A stretch of 64,000 nucleotides of DNA, taken from NCBI GenBank assembly GCA_009760855.2, contig WPIO01000143.1:862237-926236 (forward strand). Direction: 5' to 3'. Below the pieces are notes generated by a model. The model searched no databases and had not been told where the DNA came from. It saw only the letters and a program-made list of their open reading frames with translations. This document shows, piece by piece, positions 49,516 to 59,129 of this stretch. The stretch's first letter is position 1. Each line of letters opens with the position of its first letter. The DNA comes from Cristatella mucedo. Taxonomy: Eukaryota; Bryozoa; Phylactolaemata; Cristatellidae. A program made the translations under genes and the position numbers.

Positions 49516-50124
49516 ATTGATATTGCTGATATTGATCCGGGCGAAACAGTTTGTCTTCACATTTCTAACATATTGTATTTACCAACACGTGGAGATATAG
49601 ACGGAATAATTAGTTTTAAAATTAGTCCAACAGATCAAAATGGAAATCCTGTTAATATTGTTTCAGACGTTACGGTTACGATATAAATTTCAAAATAATA
49701 TATAGACCAATTGGTAGCTATTCTAGAATTGGTCACGGCAGAATAAAAGAAGGAACATTTCATGGATCAGGTGTTCTTGATAAAGTTATGGGTGGAATTG
49801 GAAAAGCAGCACCAGTATTAACTGGTTTAGCAGGACTTAGTATGAACATTGCTAACAAAGGAATTGAAATGCATTAAGCTAGAAATCTAATTGAGTTACA
49901 AGCAAAGAAAGAGAATGCAGACCAAGAGTATGCAAACAAGCGTACAAATTTAGTTGATAAGCTTGACGATGAAACAATGATGATAAAAAGATGAAGGAGA
50001 TGGAACTTGAAATCAGACAAGCTTTGCTTGTGAAACTTAAAGCGAAGAACAAAAAGAAACATAAAAAAGTGGAAGAAGAAGATTATTCAGAAGCACCGAA
50101 AGAAAATGATCAAAAAGCAAATTG
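49516..50124 (+). pseudogene. Capsid-associated-like protein fragments
   Basis: Two plus-strand open pieces follow each other in different frames. The first (49516-49685) is a beta-rich segment (LYLPTRGDIDGIISFKI). The second (about 49700-49876) contains SYSRIGHGRIKEGTF, then a glycine/alanine-rich hydrophobic stretch (GIGKAAPVLTGLAGL). After a TAA the same frame reads a charged, probably coiled-coil region (IELQAKKENADQEYANK), and the last piece is lysine-rich up to a TGA at 50122. The hydrophobic helix plus basic tail would suit a minor capsid or membrane-active protein, but I recognise no named family. There is at least one frameshift and one stop. Confidence 0.35.
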
Positions 50125-50149
50125 AGAAAGTTATTAAGGAGAAATCTGT

Positions 50150-50600
50150 AATGTGTGTGTGCATGTATCTTCATCTGTAACTCCACAAAGTCACAAAGAC
50201 CATGTGGGTGTTACGCAGGAGAGTTTTGCATAGCGCACTCACAGCCTAAGCGGCTTTCGGCACGCATTCGGTAGCCAACAGACTTCGTCTCATGCAACAA
50301 AGAGAAAGTGGGAAGCACAGCAGAGTCAGGAGAGCAGTTGAGGTAGTGAGTAGCATGACAGTAGCAGCTCAGGACCGCTGAAAAGGATGAGCCATAGTCG
50401 GCAGTAGGAGAATAGTTGTCGTTGCCTAAGATTTGTGTAAGCGAGTACCACAGGACCTGAAGAGCTAAAGCTTCCGTCACCAACGGTCTTTTAGCGGAGG
50501 AATGGAACAGCTAATTTATTGTTCACACAGGACCTGAGGGCTCAAACAGGCTGAAACTGATGCAGCAGTTCAGCTAGGTACACAGGAGCCAAGCCGTGTT
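50150..50600 (-). mobile_element. L2-B 3' end, antisense, inside the viral relic
   Basis: Starts with 'tgtaactccacaaagtcaca', then 'gcacgcattcggtagccaac' and 'gttgaggtagtgagtagcat'. It ends near 'aggagccaagccgtg' in the ORF C-terminal region. Confidence 0.85.
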
Positions 50601-50710
50601 TTTTCCTGAACAAACAAAACCTGATGAATATGGTGAATGCATAAACAAATAAGAGCAGGCTTATATATCCACAGTAGAAAATAAATTCTTACTTTTTATA
50701 TAGAGAATAA

Positions 50711-52750
50711 ATGGCTAGTCCTCCTATGGAATCAGTATTTGAACTAGGTGATGCCAGTTTTCCTAATTATCAAGTTAAAGATTATCAATACAGAGAGTTC
50801 TACCAATCAAATTGAAATTAAACTAATTGTACTGCAAATAAACTAGTAACATTTACTGTTGCTGGTGAACAACAAATATGTTATGTGTTATCAGATGCTT
50901 ACCTACTACTTGAAGGACAACTACAGGTTCAGACTGCTAATGGTTGGTGCTTACTCAGCGCCAGCTAGAACTCTTGCTGCTGGCTTTGTTAACAATGCAG
51001 GAGCATGGAGGTTCAGTTCAATGGGAGTTAGACTTGAAGCAGAAGAAATTGAAAGTCTTTCACTGCAACAGGGACCTGGGACAATTTCAACGCTTATGGG
51101 TCTTCTTGCTTATCCCAATGATTACAATAGACCAGAAGGACCTGCAACTGGATGGAAAAAAGATGAGGCAGCTGCAATGGATGATGTGTGGAGTGCTAAC
51201 AATACTTACGCCAGTCCTCCTGCATCTACAGCTAATGCTAACAATATTGTTTTAGTATACAGAAGAGGACTTTCAAATGTTTTGGCAGACAATCAAAGTA
51301 TATTCAGTATTTCACTTCCACTTTCAAGATTATCTGGATTTTGTGCAGACATGAACACAATTTCTTATAATATTCCATTTACACATGAAATGACAAGAAT
51401 TGGTGGAAATTATTTTGATGCTATTACGACCGTTGCATCAGGATAATAATAGTTATAATAATGTACTTGATAAAGCACCCTCAGAGAACTTAATCTCTTT
51501 CTAGGCGCTTTACATTTGCTACAAAGAGAAATGCAACTGAATGGTAAGTAAAATCATGCCTGAAAAACAAACAAAATGAATAACATGGTTAGGGGTGACA
51601 TGCACAGGGTCGGCATGCAAATGTGGTTAGGGGCAGCATGCAATGTCAGCACGCATAAGCATTTGAAGGACAAATCACAGGGACCCACTAAAGGCTATGC
51701 TTAATGGGTGTGTTTTTAAGTTCCTTTTAAATGTGGTCAGGTCAGGGGATATTCTGACGAAGGTCGGGAGGGAGTTCCAGGCTTTGGGAGCATACGAACT
51801 AAATGCACGATCTCCAAAGGATTTAAGGTTTGTACAGGGTATTTTTAGACTGTTGGATTCCGAAAAGCAGGTGGTGCGATTCTTGGCCTGATGGGAAAGT
51901 ATGTCGGAGAGACAGGCTGGAGCCAAAGAAATAAGGGACCTAAAAGGGAGTGACAAAACCTTGAAGTCAATCCGTTGCTTGACTGGTAGCCGGTGCAGGT
52001 CAGCGAGAAGTGGTGTGATGTGGCAACTACTGCGCTCACGACAGACAAGCCTAGCTGCAGAGTTTTGCACCAGCTGCAATCGCCTGATCGCACATGCTGG
52101 TAGGCCAGTAAGCAGTGTGTTGCAGAAGTCGAGACGAGATGTCACGAATGCATGGACCAACTTAGACGTGGTATCCTTATCTAAACAAGCCCGAATTTTA
52201 GCAATGTTATGAAGCTAAAAATAGGCAGATTTGACTGTGGAGCTGATATGGTCGTCTTACGAGAGGTCGCTTTGGAATATTATACCTAGATTTCGAGCTG
52301 ATTCGACAGGAGATATGCTGGCAGAGCCAATTTTGAGAGACAGCCTTTCCAATCTCTGAGTCACACTCGGTTTGCCCATAACTAGTAAGTTAGTTTTGTC
52401 ATCGTTTACTATTAGAAAATTTGCTGCCATTGATGTGCAGATGTCATCAATGCATGCAGCAAGTGAGTTTAGAGAATTTGAGGTGCTCGAATGCTGGGAG
52501 GGATCAAAGCAAAGGTACATTTACAATAAAGATCTAGCGGCTAGTTCAATGAACACCTTAACCAGTAGAGGAATAGCTGGAGCTAATGGTGGCGGCCCCA
52601 TGGAATGCATTTAAAATTGTTATGTCAGAAATGAGACTAATGGTTCCATGTATTACTCCTAAAGACAGTATTCCAAGAGCTCTTGCAGATAAATCAAGTG
52701 AGAGTTCGAAAGAGATTAGACTTAAGCACCGAGTTGGACGCGAATAGAGA
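50711..52750 (+). pseudogene. Major-capsid-like protein, broken and split by L2-A
   Basis: A plausible start ATG is at 50711 (MASPPMESVFELGDASFPNY). Two stops occur near 50813-50822 and a frameshift near 50940-50980. The long open piece (to 51446) holds WRFSSMGVRLEAEEIESL, STLMGLLAYPNDY and SRLSGFCADMNTISYNIPF. Past an L2-A insert (51442-52520) come MNTLTSRGIAGANGGG and, in another frame, MRLMVPCITPKDSIPRALA. The motif order (sheet-rich N-part, 'MGLL.YP.D', 'L..LSGFC') resembles large jelly-roll capsid-type proteins that I recall from polinton- and adinto-like elements in invertebrate genomes. The similarity is by eye. The C-terminal half is missing or unrecognisable after about 52750. Confidence 0.55.
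51442..52520 (-). mobile_element. L2-A copy inside the capsid-like gene, antisense
   Basis: Tail, 3' UTR and ORF up to the post-catalytic RT region. Frame 51675-52160 (minus) is open for 161 codons and includes LADLHRLPVKQRIDF. Frame 52257-52520 (minus) includes IVNDDKTNLLVMGKPS. It is truncated 5' in the region of the codons after YADD. Good preservation suggests a fairly recent insertion. Confidence 0.9.
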
Positions 52751-52789
52751 ATATGACTCTAAACAATTTCAACCAAGGATTAAAATCCT

Positions 52790-53300
52790 AAGGAGGTTTT
52801 GTAAATTTAAAGGAATCTCCACGACTATGAACACGGATAGAGCGAACGGGAGCATGCTTGCCAAGAGCACTCCTGAGTGTCATGTTCATCGCATCAGTGA
52901 GGGTATCGAGGCTACCGGGCGAGTCTGAAAGCAGATCAAGAAGACCTGCATCAATAACAGATTTCAAAAACTTGTCAATGTCAATGCTTTGTAAGTTACG
53001 TCGTTTGGCAAATTCGACATTGCCCTGTACGTACGAGGGAGCAGAAACAGTAAACGAGACCGAACAATGATCTGTGAGGGTCAGTGGGCACACCACGAGG
53101 TCAGTGGGGAGAACATCCTTAGCGTTCACGAGATCTAGAATGTGGCCACCGACGTGGGTGCTATGATTAACGTGTTAGGCCAAATCGAAATTCCCCAGAG
53201 AGTCAAGAAATGAGCGGCCCTGGCTGCTGCTAGGGTTGTCAACGTGAATGTTCAAGTCTCCTACAATCAGTAACGGCCTGTCACACAGAAATATTTTAGC
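52790..53300 (-). mobile_element. LINE endonuclease fragment, antisense
   Basis: The minus strand reads VGDLNIHVDNPSSSQGRSF (near 53260-53200), an apurinic-endonuclease motif. It continues with CPLTLTDHCSVSFTVSAPSY and the linker (SIDIDKFLKSVIDAGLLDLL) in frame 52788-53129. It is probably L2-B or a relative; no other copy in the window covers this segment well. Confidence 0.75.
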
Positions 53301-53850
53301 GATATCCTGCAACTAACGATTAAAATATGAATATTAACTCAATAATTATTATTGCTGATCCTGTTAATCCTGCTTATGCTGCAAATAAATCTTACTCTAA
53401 CAAAAGAGTAAAAAAATAACAGAAGTAATTCCTGTATCATTAAATCCTGAAAATGATGAACCTTTAAGAATAACATCTAAACTTGATGTAAGTATTGAGT
53501 TCAATTCTCAAATACCTGCAGCCACTGCTAATGCTGCTGCTACAACTATTATTGTTCATTACTTAACTATTTTTGAGAATACAGCTGAACTAACTTCTAA
53601 TGGCAATGGGTTGCCATTTATTTGCAGTAAGGGAACATTTGCTAATATAGGAACTGACATTAAAAAAATTTAAACCAGATATATAATACAAATATTTGAT
53701 TTTGTACGAAATTCCAATGAATGGAAAAAACTAACTTCGTTGAACGTTGGCGGATCAGGAGTTTATTCTGTAATTGGTCATGGTATGATCTTTGGTGATC
53801 AAAAACAAGTTAAAATTGATATAATTGCTAACACAAAACTAAAAAATATA
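53301..53850 (+). pseudogene. Fibre-like protein fragment 1
   Basis: It begins with a segment (NMNINSI-type words, then DPVNPAYAANKSY) that is duplicated at 54905-55030. The next open piece (53424-53672) is beta-rich: LDVSIEFNSQIPAATANAA, HYLTIFENTAELTSNGNG. A further frame-shifted piece holds GGSGVYSVIGHGMIFGDQ. The shaft-then-globular-head order fits viral attachment fibres. It is broken by stops at 53417-53419 and about 53670. The target receptor is unknown. Confidence 0.4.
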
Positions 53851-53859
53851 CTGCTAAAA

Positions 53860-54285
53860 TTTCTAATATGAAGTTTCTGCAAATGCTATTTGGTAAAGTA
53901 TTTAAACCTATTGCTGCTAAGTTTTTAGATATGAAATTTGACGTACAACTTGAAATAGTAATCATTGTTTTACTAGTGATGGTGTTTATAGATATTCATC
54001 AGATGGTATAATTCGTGGTGATACTTTAGTAGAAATAAAATGCCTATGGAGTAGAAGTATTATTAAGGATTGCATCCTTAAAACGCATCATGGTCTATGT
54101 CTACTAGGTTTGCATGTATTAAAACTAAGTGAATGTAATTATTTTGAGTTTGAAATTTGTGTCCCTGGACTAAACTGTAAAGAACCACCACTAGATTGTA
54201 TAGCTGCAGGTAAATTTAGAGTTCCAGCTCAATATGAGTTTGATATTCATATCAGAAGCCAACTTTTCATGTTATTACTTTAAGA
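53860..54285 (+). pseudogene. Possible YqaJ-type nuclease fragment
   Basis: The frame from about 53965 reads TSDGVYRYSSDGI, then DTLVEIKCLWSR, and stays open to a TAA at 54281-54283. The pattern SxDG(I/V)...hhEhKC matches the core of YqaJ/lambda-exonuclease family recombinases (PD-(D/E)xK fold). The later segment CNYFEFEICVPG could be the following beta strand. The N-terminal part lies in other frames. Only the central motif supports the assignment. Confidence 0.4.
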
Positions 54286-54515
54286 TAAGAAGTACTTTGA
54301 CTTTTTAGTTTGATATTATAAGCAATTATGACAGATTTGATAATTAAAAAGGAAAAGGCTATGCTATAAAGTATTATATAAGAAGATCGTTTATGCAAAT
54401 AGTAGAAGAAGATCCTGATAGATTAGCTAGAATAGTACCAATTGCTACGGAAGTATTATATAGATCACAAGTTTTAATCAATAAATATATGGATAAATCG
54501 GAGAGTATATCTTAG
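54286..54515 (+). pseudogene. Unidentified viral-relic fragment
   Basis: Short open pieces (MTDLIIKKEKAML near 54328, then RLARIVPIATEVLYRSQVL near 54420) end with a stop at about 54515. The family is not recognised. AT-rich composition and position place it with the viral relic. Confidence 0.3.
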
Positions 54516-54519
54516 TGGG

Positions 54520-55062
54520 TATGTTACACAAATGAATGGTTATCTAGTGTCAGATCTAGATGCAAATGGAAATAGAATTATTAACCTTAGTGATCCTTTT
54601 AATCTTTCATATGCAGTAACATAAAGCTATGCAGATTCAAATTTCAGTCACTGGAAATGGATCAATAAATTTGCAAGGTGTAGTGGCCACTAATCTTGGT
54701 CCATGAGTTAATCTCAGTGATGCTACTCATGTGAGTCACTTAAGCAATTATGTTTAAAAATCTGGTGATGCAATGACTGGCGATCTAAATATAAATGGAT
54801 TTGCTATTAATTCTACGTATTGAAATTCAAGTAATACTACACATAGTGTTCTACCTGAAGATTTAATGTTACTTATGGTTGATTAAAACGAGATGTATAG
54901 CTAAAAGGTTATCCTGCAACTAGCAATTTAAATATGAATATTAACTCAATAAATAATGTTGCTGATTCTGTTAATCCTGCTTATGCAGCAACAAATTCTT
55001 ACGTTGACAAAACAGTAAAAAATAACAGAAGTAATTCCTGTGTAATCAAAAACCAAGATTTG
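54520..55062 (+). pseudogene. Fibre-like protein fragment 2
   Basis: Open pieces with MNGYLVSDLDANGNRIINL (54532 on), a shaft-type repeat GDAMTGDLNINGFAI (about 54768-54812) and a segment NVADSVNPAYAATNSYVDK (about 54955-55011). The words 'SGDxMTGDLxxNG' recur in tail-fibre and viral fibre proteins. Several stops (for example 54624, 54757) break it. Confidence 0.55.
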
Positions 55063-55822
55063 TGAATTATATTATAAATACATCTGTTGCTTATTCTTGG
55101 CAAAGAAATAATGCTCTACCATTAATCTTAGTAAGCCTGATGGTAATTGGTTCATGCAACTGTGTATCCCTAAGACCAAGTATTCAAGGCCACTTAAAAC
55201 AAAGTCTTCTACAGAAATAACACAAGCAATAATAGATATTTCTACAAATGGTTCTTTACAATGGCCAAAGAAGGTAACCGTAGATCCAGGAAAAGATATT
55301 AAAGGATAGTTTGCAAAAGAAACGAAAACAGACTTGGAACACGGGTAATATGAAACTACTAGTAAAAAGAGTGTTGAATTAGTGAAAGAAGGAAACGAAT
55401 AGTAGCAGAAAGAGCCTATATTGCTCAATATGAAAAGAAATTACACAGCAATAATAAATAAGATTACATTAGAAACAAAGAGTATATTGATAATTTACAA
55501 AAGATTATTTACAACTTAAATAATAGTATTGCAAGCACAATTGGTGAAGAATTTGCTAAGGCAATAAAAAAAGAAATCCTAAAACTAATTAAACAAAAAT
55601 ATCATAGAGAAGGAGGGGAACGACAAAAAAATAAAACTAGGAACAACTAATAGCTATTTAGTAGAACCAGGTGTAGGATAAGATAAAAAAAAGAAGAGCT
55701 ATAGATCAGATATGGAGTTTACCTGAACTTACTATTGTTAGAATAATGGTAATGAAAGGCCAGCCAGTACATTATTGGGTCGATGATGTTAAAAAGAGTT
55801 TTGCTAGAGAAAAATACAAGTA
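55063..55822 (+). pseudogene. Retroviral-type integrase (rve fold), polinton-like, broken
   Basis: Catalytic-core pieces are seen in order in different frames: SRPLKTKSSTEITQAIIDI (55186 on), WPKKVTVDPGKDIKG with the second acidic residue (55261-55305), and IVAERAYIAQYEKKL with the glutamate (about 55400-55444). The C-terminal piece (about 55665-55820) has DKKKRRAIDQIWSLP and SFAREKYK, as in the post-core domain of polinton integrases. This enzyme would insert element DNA into the host genome. At least three stops and two frameshifts make it inactive. The first catalytic aspartate and N-terminal zinc region are not seen. Confidence 0.75.
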
Positions 55823-56045
55823 ATTAAACACAAGAAGCTTGTCTTGGTGAACGTTCCATTATAATATCTTCAAACTCTCCTTTTGTAATTACTTAATCAG
55901 ATAAAGCGTGTGCCATCTTGGAAATACATTTTAATTAGATTCGAGTGTAGATCTTTTACATGTGTCGATTTCAGCAAGAACACCATCAATTGGTATCATC
56001 ATTGCAGTTAGTGCTGAAAAGAAAGAGACTGCATGAGTGATATCA
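55823..56045. other. AT-rich end of the viral relic
   Basis: No coding motif is recognised. The boundary of the element is not visible before the next L2-A tail. Confidence 0.35.
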
Positions 56046-56049
56046 GGAA

Positions 56050-57160
56050 ATTAATTATAACAATAATATTAAAGAACTTGATAAAGCGCCCTCAGAGTAG
56101 TCAATATCTTTCTAGGCTCTTTACATTTGCAGCAAAGGGAAACACGATTGAATGGTGAGTAATATCATGCTTGATAAACAAACATGTATAACATGGTTAT
56201 GGGTGAGCTGCACAAGGCCAGCATGCAAGTGTAGTTACTGGCAGCATGCACAGTGTCAGCACACATAAGCACATCAAGAACGAATTGCGAGGACCCACTA
56301 AATGCTGTCCTTAATAGGTGTTTGTAAGTTTTTTTTAAATGTAATAAAGTCAGGGGACGTTCTGACACAAGTAGGGAGTGAGTTCCAGGCATTGGCAGCA
56401 TACCAATTAAATGTGTGGTCTCCACAGGACTTGAGGTTTGTATGAGGTATTGGTAAACTGTTGGATTCCGAAAAGCAGGTGATACGAAGCTTGGCCTGGT
56501 AGACGAGTAGATCTGAGAGATAGGCTGGAGCCATAGAATGAAGGGACCTAAAAGTGAGCGACAAAACCTTGAAGTCGATCCGTTGATTGAATGGTAGCCA
56601 GTGCTGGTCGCCGAGAAGTAGGGTGATGTGGCTACTTCGACGCTCACGACAGACAAGCCTAGCATCAGAGTTTTGCACTAGCTGTGATCGCCTGCTTGCA
56701 CAGGCCGGAAGGCCAGCAAATGTGAGTTACAGAAGTCAAGACGGGATGACACAAATGCATGGACTAACTTAGACGTGGTAGCTTATATAAACAAGCCCGA
56801 ATTTTAGTAACGTTATGTGGCTGAAAGTAGGCAGACTTGATTGTGGAGCTGATGTGGTCGTCTAACGAGAAGTCACTTTGGAACACGACACCTATATTTT
56901 GATCTGATACAACAGGAGGTATGCTGGTAGAGCTAATTGAGCATCAGCCTTTCCTATTTATGAATCACACTTGGTTTCCCATAACTGGTAAGTTAGTTTT
57001 ATCATCGTTAAGTTTTAGAAAATTTGCTGCCATCCATGTGTGGATGTCATCAATACATGCTGCAAGTGAGTCGAGAGAATTTGAGGTGCTCGAAGGCTGG
57101 GAAGGATCAAAGCAAAGGTCAAAGCACAGCTATAACTGAGTGTCATCCGCATAGAAGTGA
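56050..57160 (-). mobile_element. L2-A 3' half, antisense
   Basis: Tail, 3' UTR and ORF (frame 56298-56678 minus, 126 codons, with LLGDQHWLPFNQRIDF and SNSLPIPHTNLKSCGDHTF) to the post-YADD region near 57150. Confidence 0.9.
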
Positions 57161-57784
57161 AAGCATGCATTGTGCTGGGCAATCACGTAAGCAAAGGCCG
57201 CTGCCGATTATGGTCGACTCCAGGGGCCCGGGTCCAGGCATACTCGAAATTAAGCGGCTCTCTCGCACCGCCGGTCGCTGCCGGTCGCCATCTCTTCCTG
57301 CATTCAAGTGAGCATGTCGGCAGGAGGGGACGATTCGGCAGCGAAGACGTGGATGAAGTTAATGAATAGGCAGACGGTAGATCGGGCTGAGCTCGGATGC
57401 CCGCCGGAAAACCGCTCGAGGCGTCTTTTTCCGTTTTGCGAAATGCACGAGCAGCCAGTGCTAGCTCGACGGCGAGACCACAAGCCAGCACTCTTCCGGT
57501 CATCTGAGCCAACGACAGACGCACGAGCGCCCCCAGCTGCTCCTCGGGCGTCCGTCGCGATGGCCGGCACTCGCAGACTGCAGGAGGGGCAGAAGATCTG
57601 TGGGTCTAGAGCCCATTGGCTGCATTTCTCTGATGGGAAGCTGTGGATTGGGAAGCTCAGGGTGCACGCGCCACCGGCATTGGCACGAGTCACGTCAACA
57701 TGTCGCACCTGCTGGGCCATTTCGCTGCCAGCTAATCGGTACGGACTGATTCCTTAAAACTTACAAAAATACTCCTTAAGATGC
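57161..57784. other. CpG-rich patch with open frames, unassigned
   Basis: A GC-rich island between two L2 copies. The plus frame 57308-57757 (149 codons) and the minus frame 57304-57720 are both open. Neither has a domain I recognise, and composition rather than selection may explain them. It could be a host exon or promoter. Confidence 0.3.
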
Positions 57785-58315
57785 ACTGTGTTAAGCTCAG
57801 GCTGGAACGTCGTTTCAAGAAGTCGGGGTCTGAGGCAGACCTAGTCAATTTTAAAGACTTCCTTTGAGTTTACACCCGAAAGCTTAAAAAATCCAGGGCT
57901 TCTGTTTTTATTAGAAAGCTGAATTCCTGCCAGTTGGACACTAAACAGATTCATAATACAGTAAACCATATACTGGCCAATGCTGTGAGGTCTGACTCCC
58001 CAGATATTAAAGGCTCAGCCGAAAGTTTTCAGCCTTCTTTACTGAAAAAATTGTGCACATTCGTGCCTCCATTAAGCCCCTCCGACCAAAGCAATCGCCG
58101 TTCCTCAACCAGTGACCTTTCTTAAAAGGTTCTCCGATGTTTGTGCCGATGATTTTGCTGCCTTAATAAGGTCTATCAAAAAGAGCTCGTCTCCTGAAGA
58201 CACTATACCTTCATCTATGTGGTCTTCACTGGCAGACCAACTTAGTGTGACACCCACATGGTATTTATGACTTTGTGGAGTTACTGACGGAGATACATTA
58301 CATTAAAATACATTA
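57785..58315 (+). mobile_element. L2-B copy, linker joined to the 3' tail
   Basis: The linker region (LERRFKKSGSEADLVNFKDF, SCQLDTKQIHNTVNHILANA) runs to 'tggtcttcactggcagacca'. It then jumps at about 58245 to the terminal L2-B sequence ('acacccacatggtatttatg' to 'ggagatacattacattaaaa'). The whole RT domain is deleted. Confidence 0.85.
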
Positions 58316-59129
58316 CATCAGTCGAACGGCCGGAAGATGGTGACAGCTTTGTCTCTGTAGTATATGGTTCATCTGGAAAGGAGGCGACCCGAATACTCCC
58401 TAGCAGGAGTGCTGCAATAAAAAAGCTGAGCTCAGCATTGAATTATTAACGTGCTACCTTTGACTGTATCTCACCTTCTAGAGTGCGGCACCGGCTCATC
58501 CGACATAGCGTGCCAGGTTCGCCACCACTGACAAGTCGTCATTGGAGTCCTCGGCAGAGGTCTGACAAAAAGTTTCCATTCCTTGTAGCGACCCTGGGAT
58601 TGAAGAAACATACCACTCATCTATATAAATTACTTGGAGTGTCCTGAAAAAAAGCCTCTCCTTCGTGGCTGAGAGGTTTAACCCAAATGCCACATGCTAG
58701 AGCAAGCACGTGTACATATATAGGTGACAAGTGTGCACGATAGTAGTAAATCTTAAATATGCTGCCTTCAGCCAATAAATCTGTTCAGCTGCTTTTTATC
58801 TGTGCCTTGCCAAAAGGTGTAGGTCACTTTTATGACAGATTTTTTCGAAGATTTATTACCTCATGGAAAGATTATTTGTGAATTTATGTGCTGCAGATAT
58901 TTAGAAGTGCTTTTAGCAATCTGTGCATCGATCCAAATGCTTACAGATGAGTTCTAAACCACATGCACAAAGTCATCTTAATCCTCTAGATGTGCCAACT
59001 TACTGTTAGTAGTACTGTTATTTAAGCCGAGTTAGCATAATATTGAGATACATATAACAAATTCGTTTTCATCAAGCAACAGCGTGGAAACTTTTTGACA
59101 GCCCTCGGTGCAAAGATTTGCATGCAACA
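58316..59129. other. No recognisable gene
   Basis: Balanced to AT-rich DNA. The minus frame 58496-58693 has no recognisable domain. Confidence 0.4.

Larger units (their letters stand above)
49440..56010 (+). mobile_element. Decayed polinton/adintovirus-like element
   Basis: An AT-rich tract of about 6.5 kb carries plus-strand fragments of viral-type genes: a capsid-associated-like protein, a major-capsid-like protein, fibre-like proteins, a possible YqaJ-type nuclease and a retroviral-type integrase. L2 fragments at 50150-50600, 51442-52520 and 52790-53300 interrupt it. The combination of capsid-like genes with a retroviral-type integrase is the hallmark of polintons/mavericks and adintovirus-like elements. 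No protein-primed DNA polymerase, packaging ATPase or protease is seen, and terminal inverted repeats were not found. It is therefore a partial relic. All genes are broken, so it is not a functional virus. Confidence 0.65.

Noticed and set aside
55063-55822. LTR retrotransposon or retrovirus as the source of the integrase
   Set aside because: No reverse transcriptase, protease or LTRs surround it, while capsid- and fibre-like fragments precede it on the same strand. A polinton-like origin fits better.
57308-57757. 149-codon plus-strand host gene
   Set aside because: The opposite strand is equally open, no domain is recognised, and the composition of the GC-rich patch can explain it. Kept only as an unassigned block.
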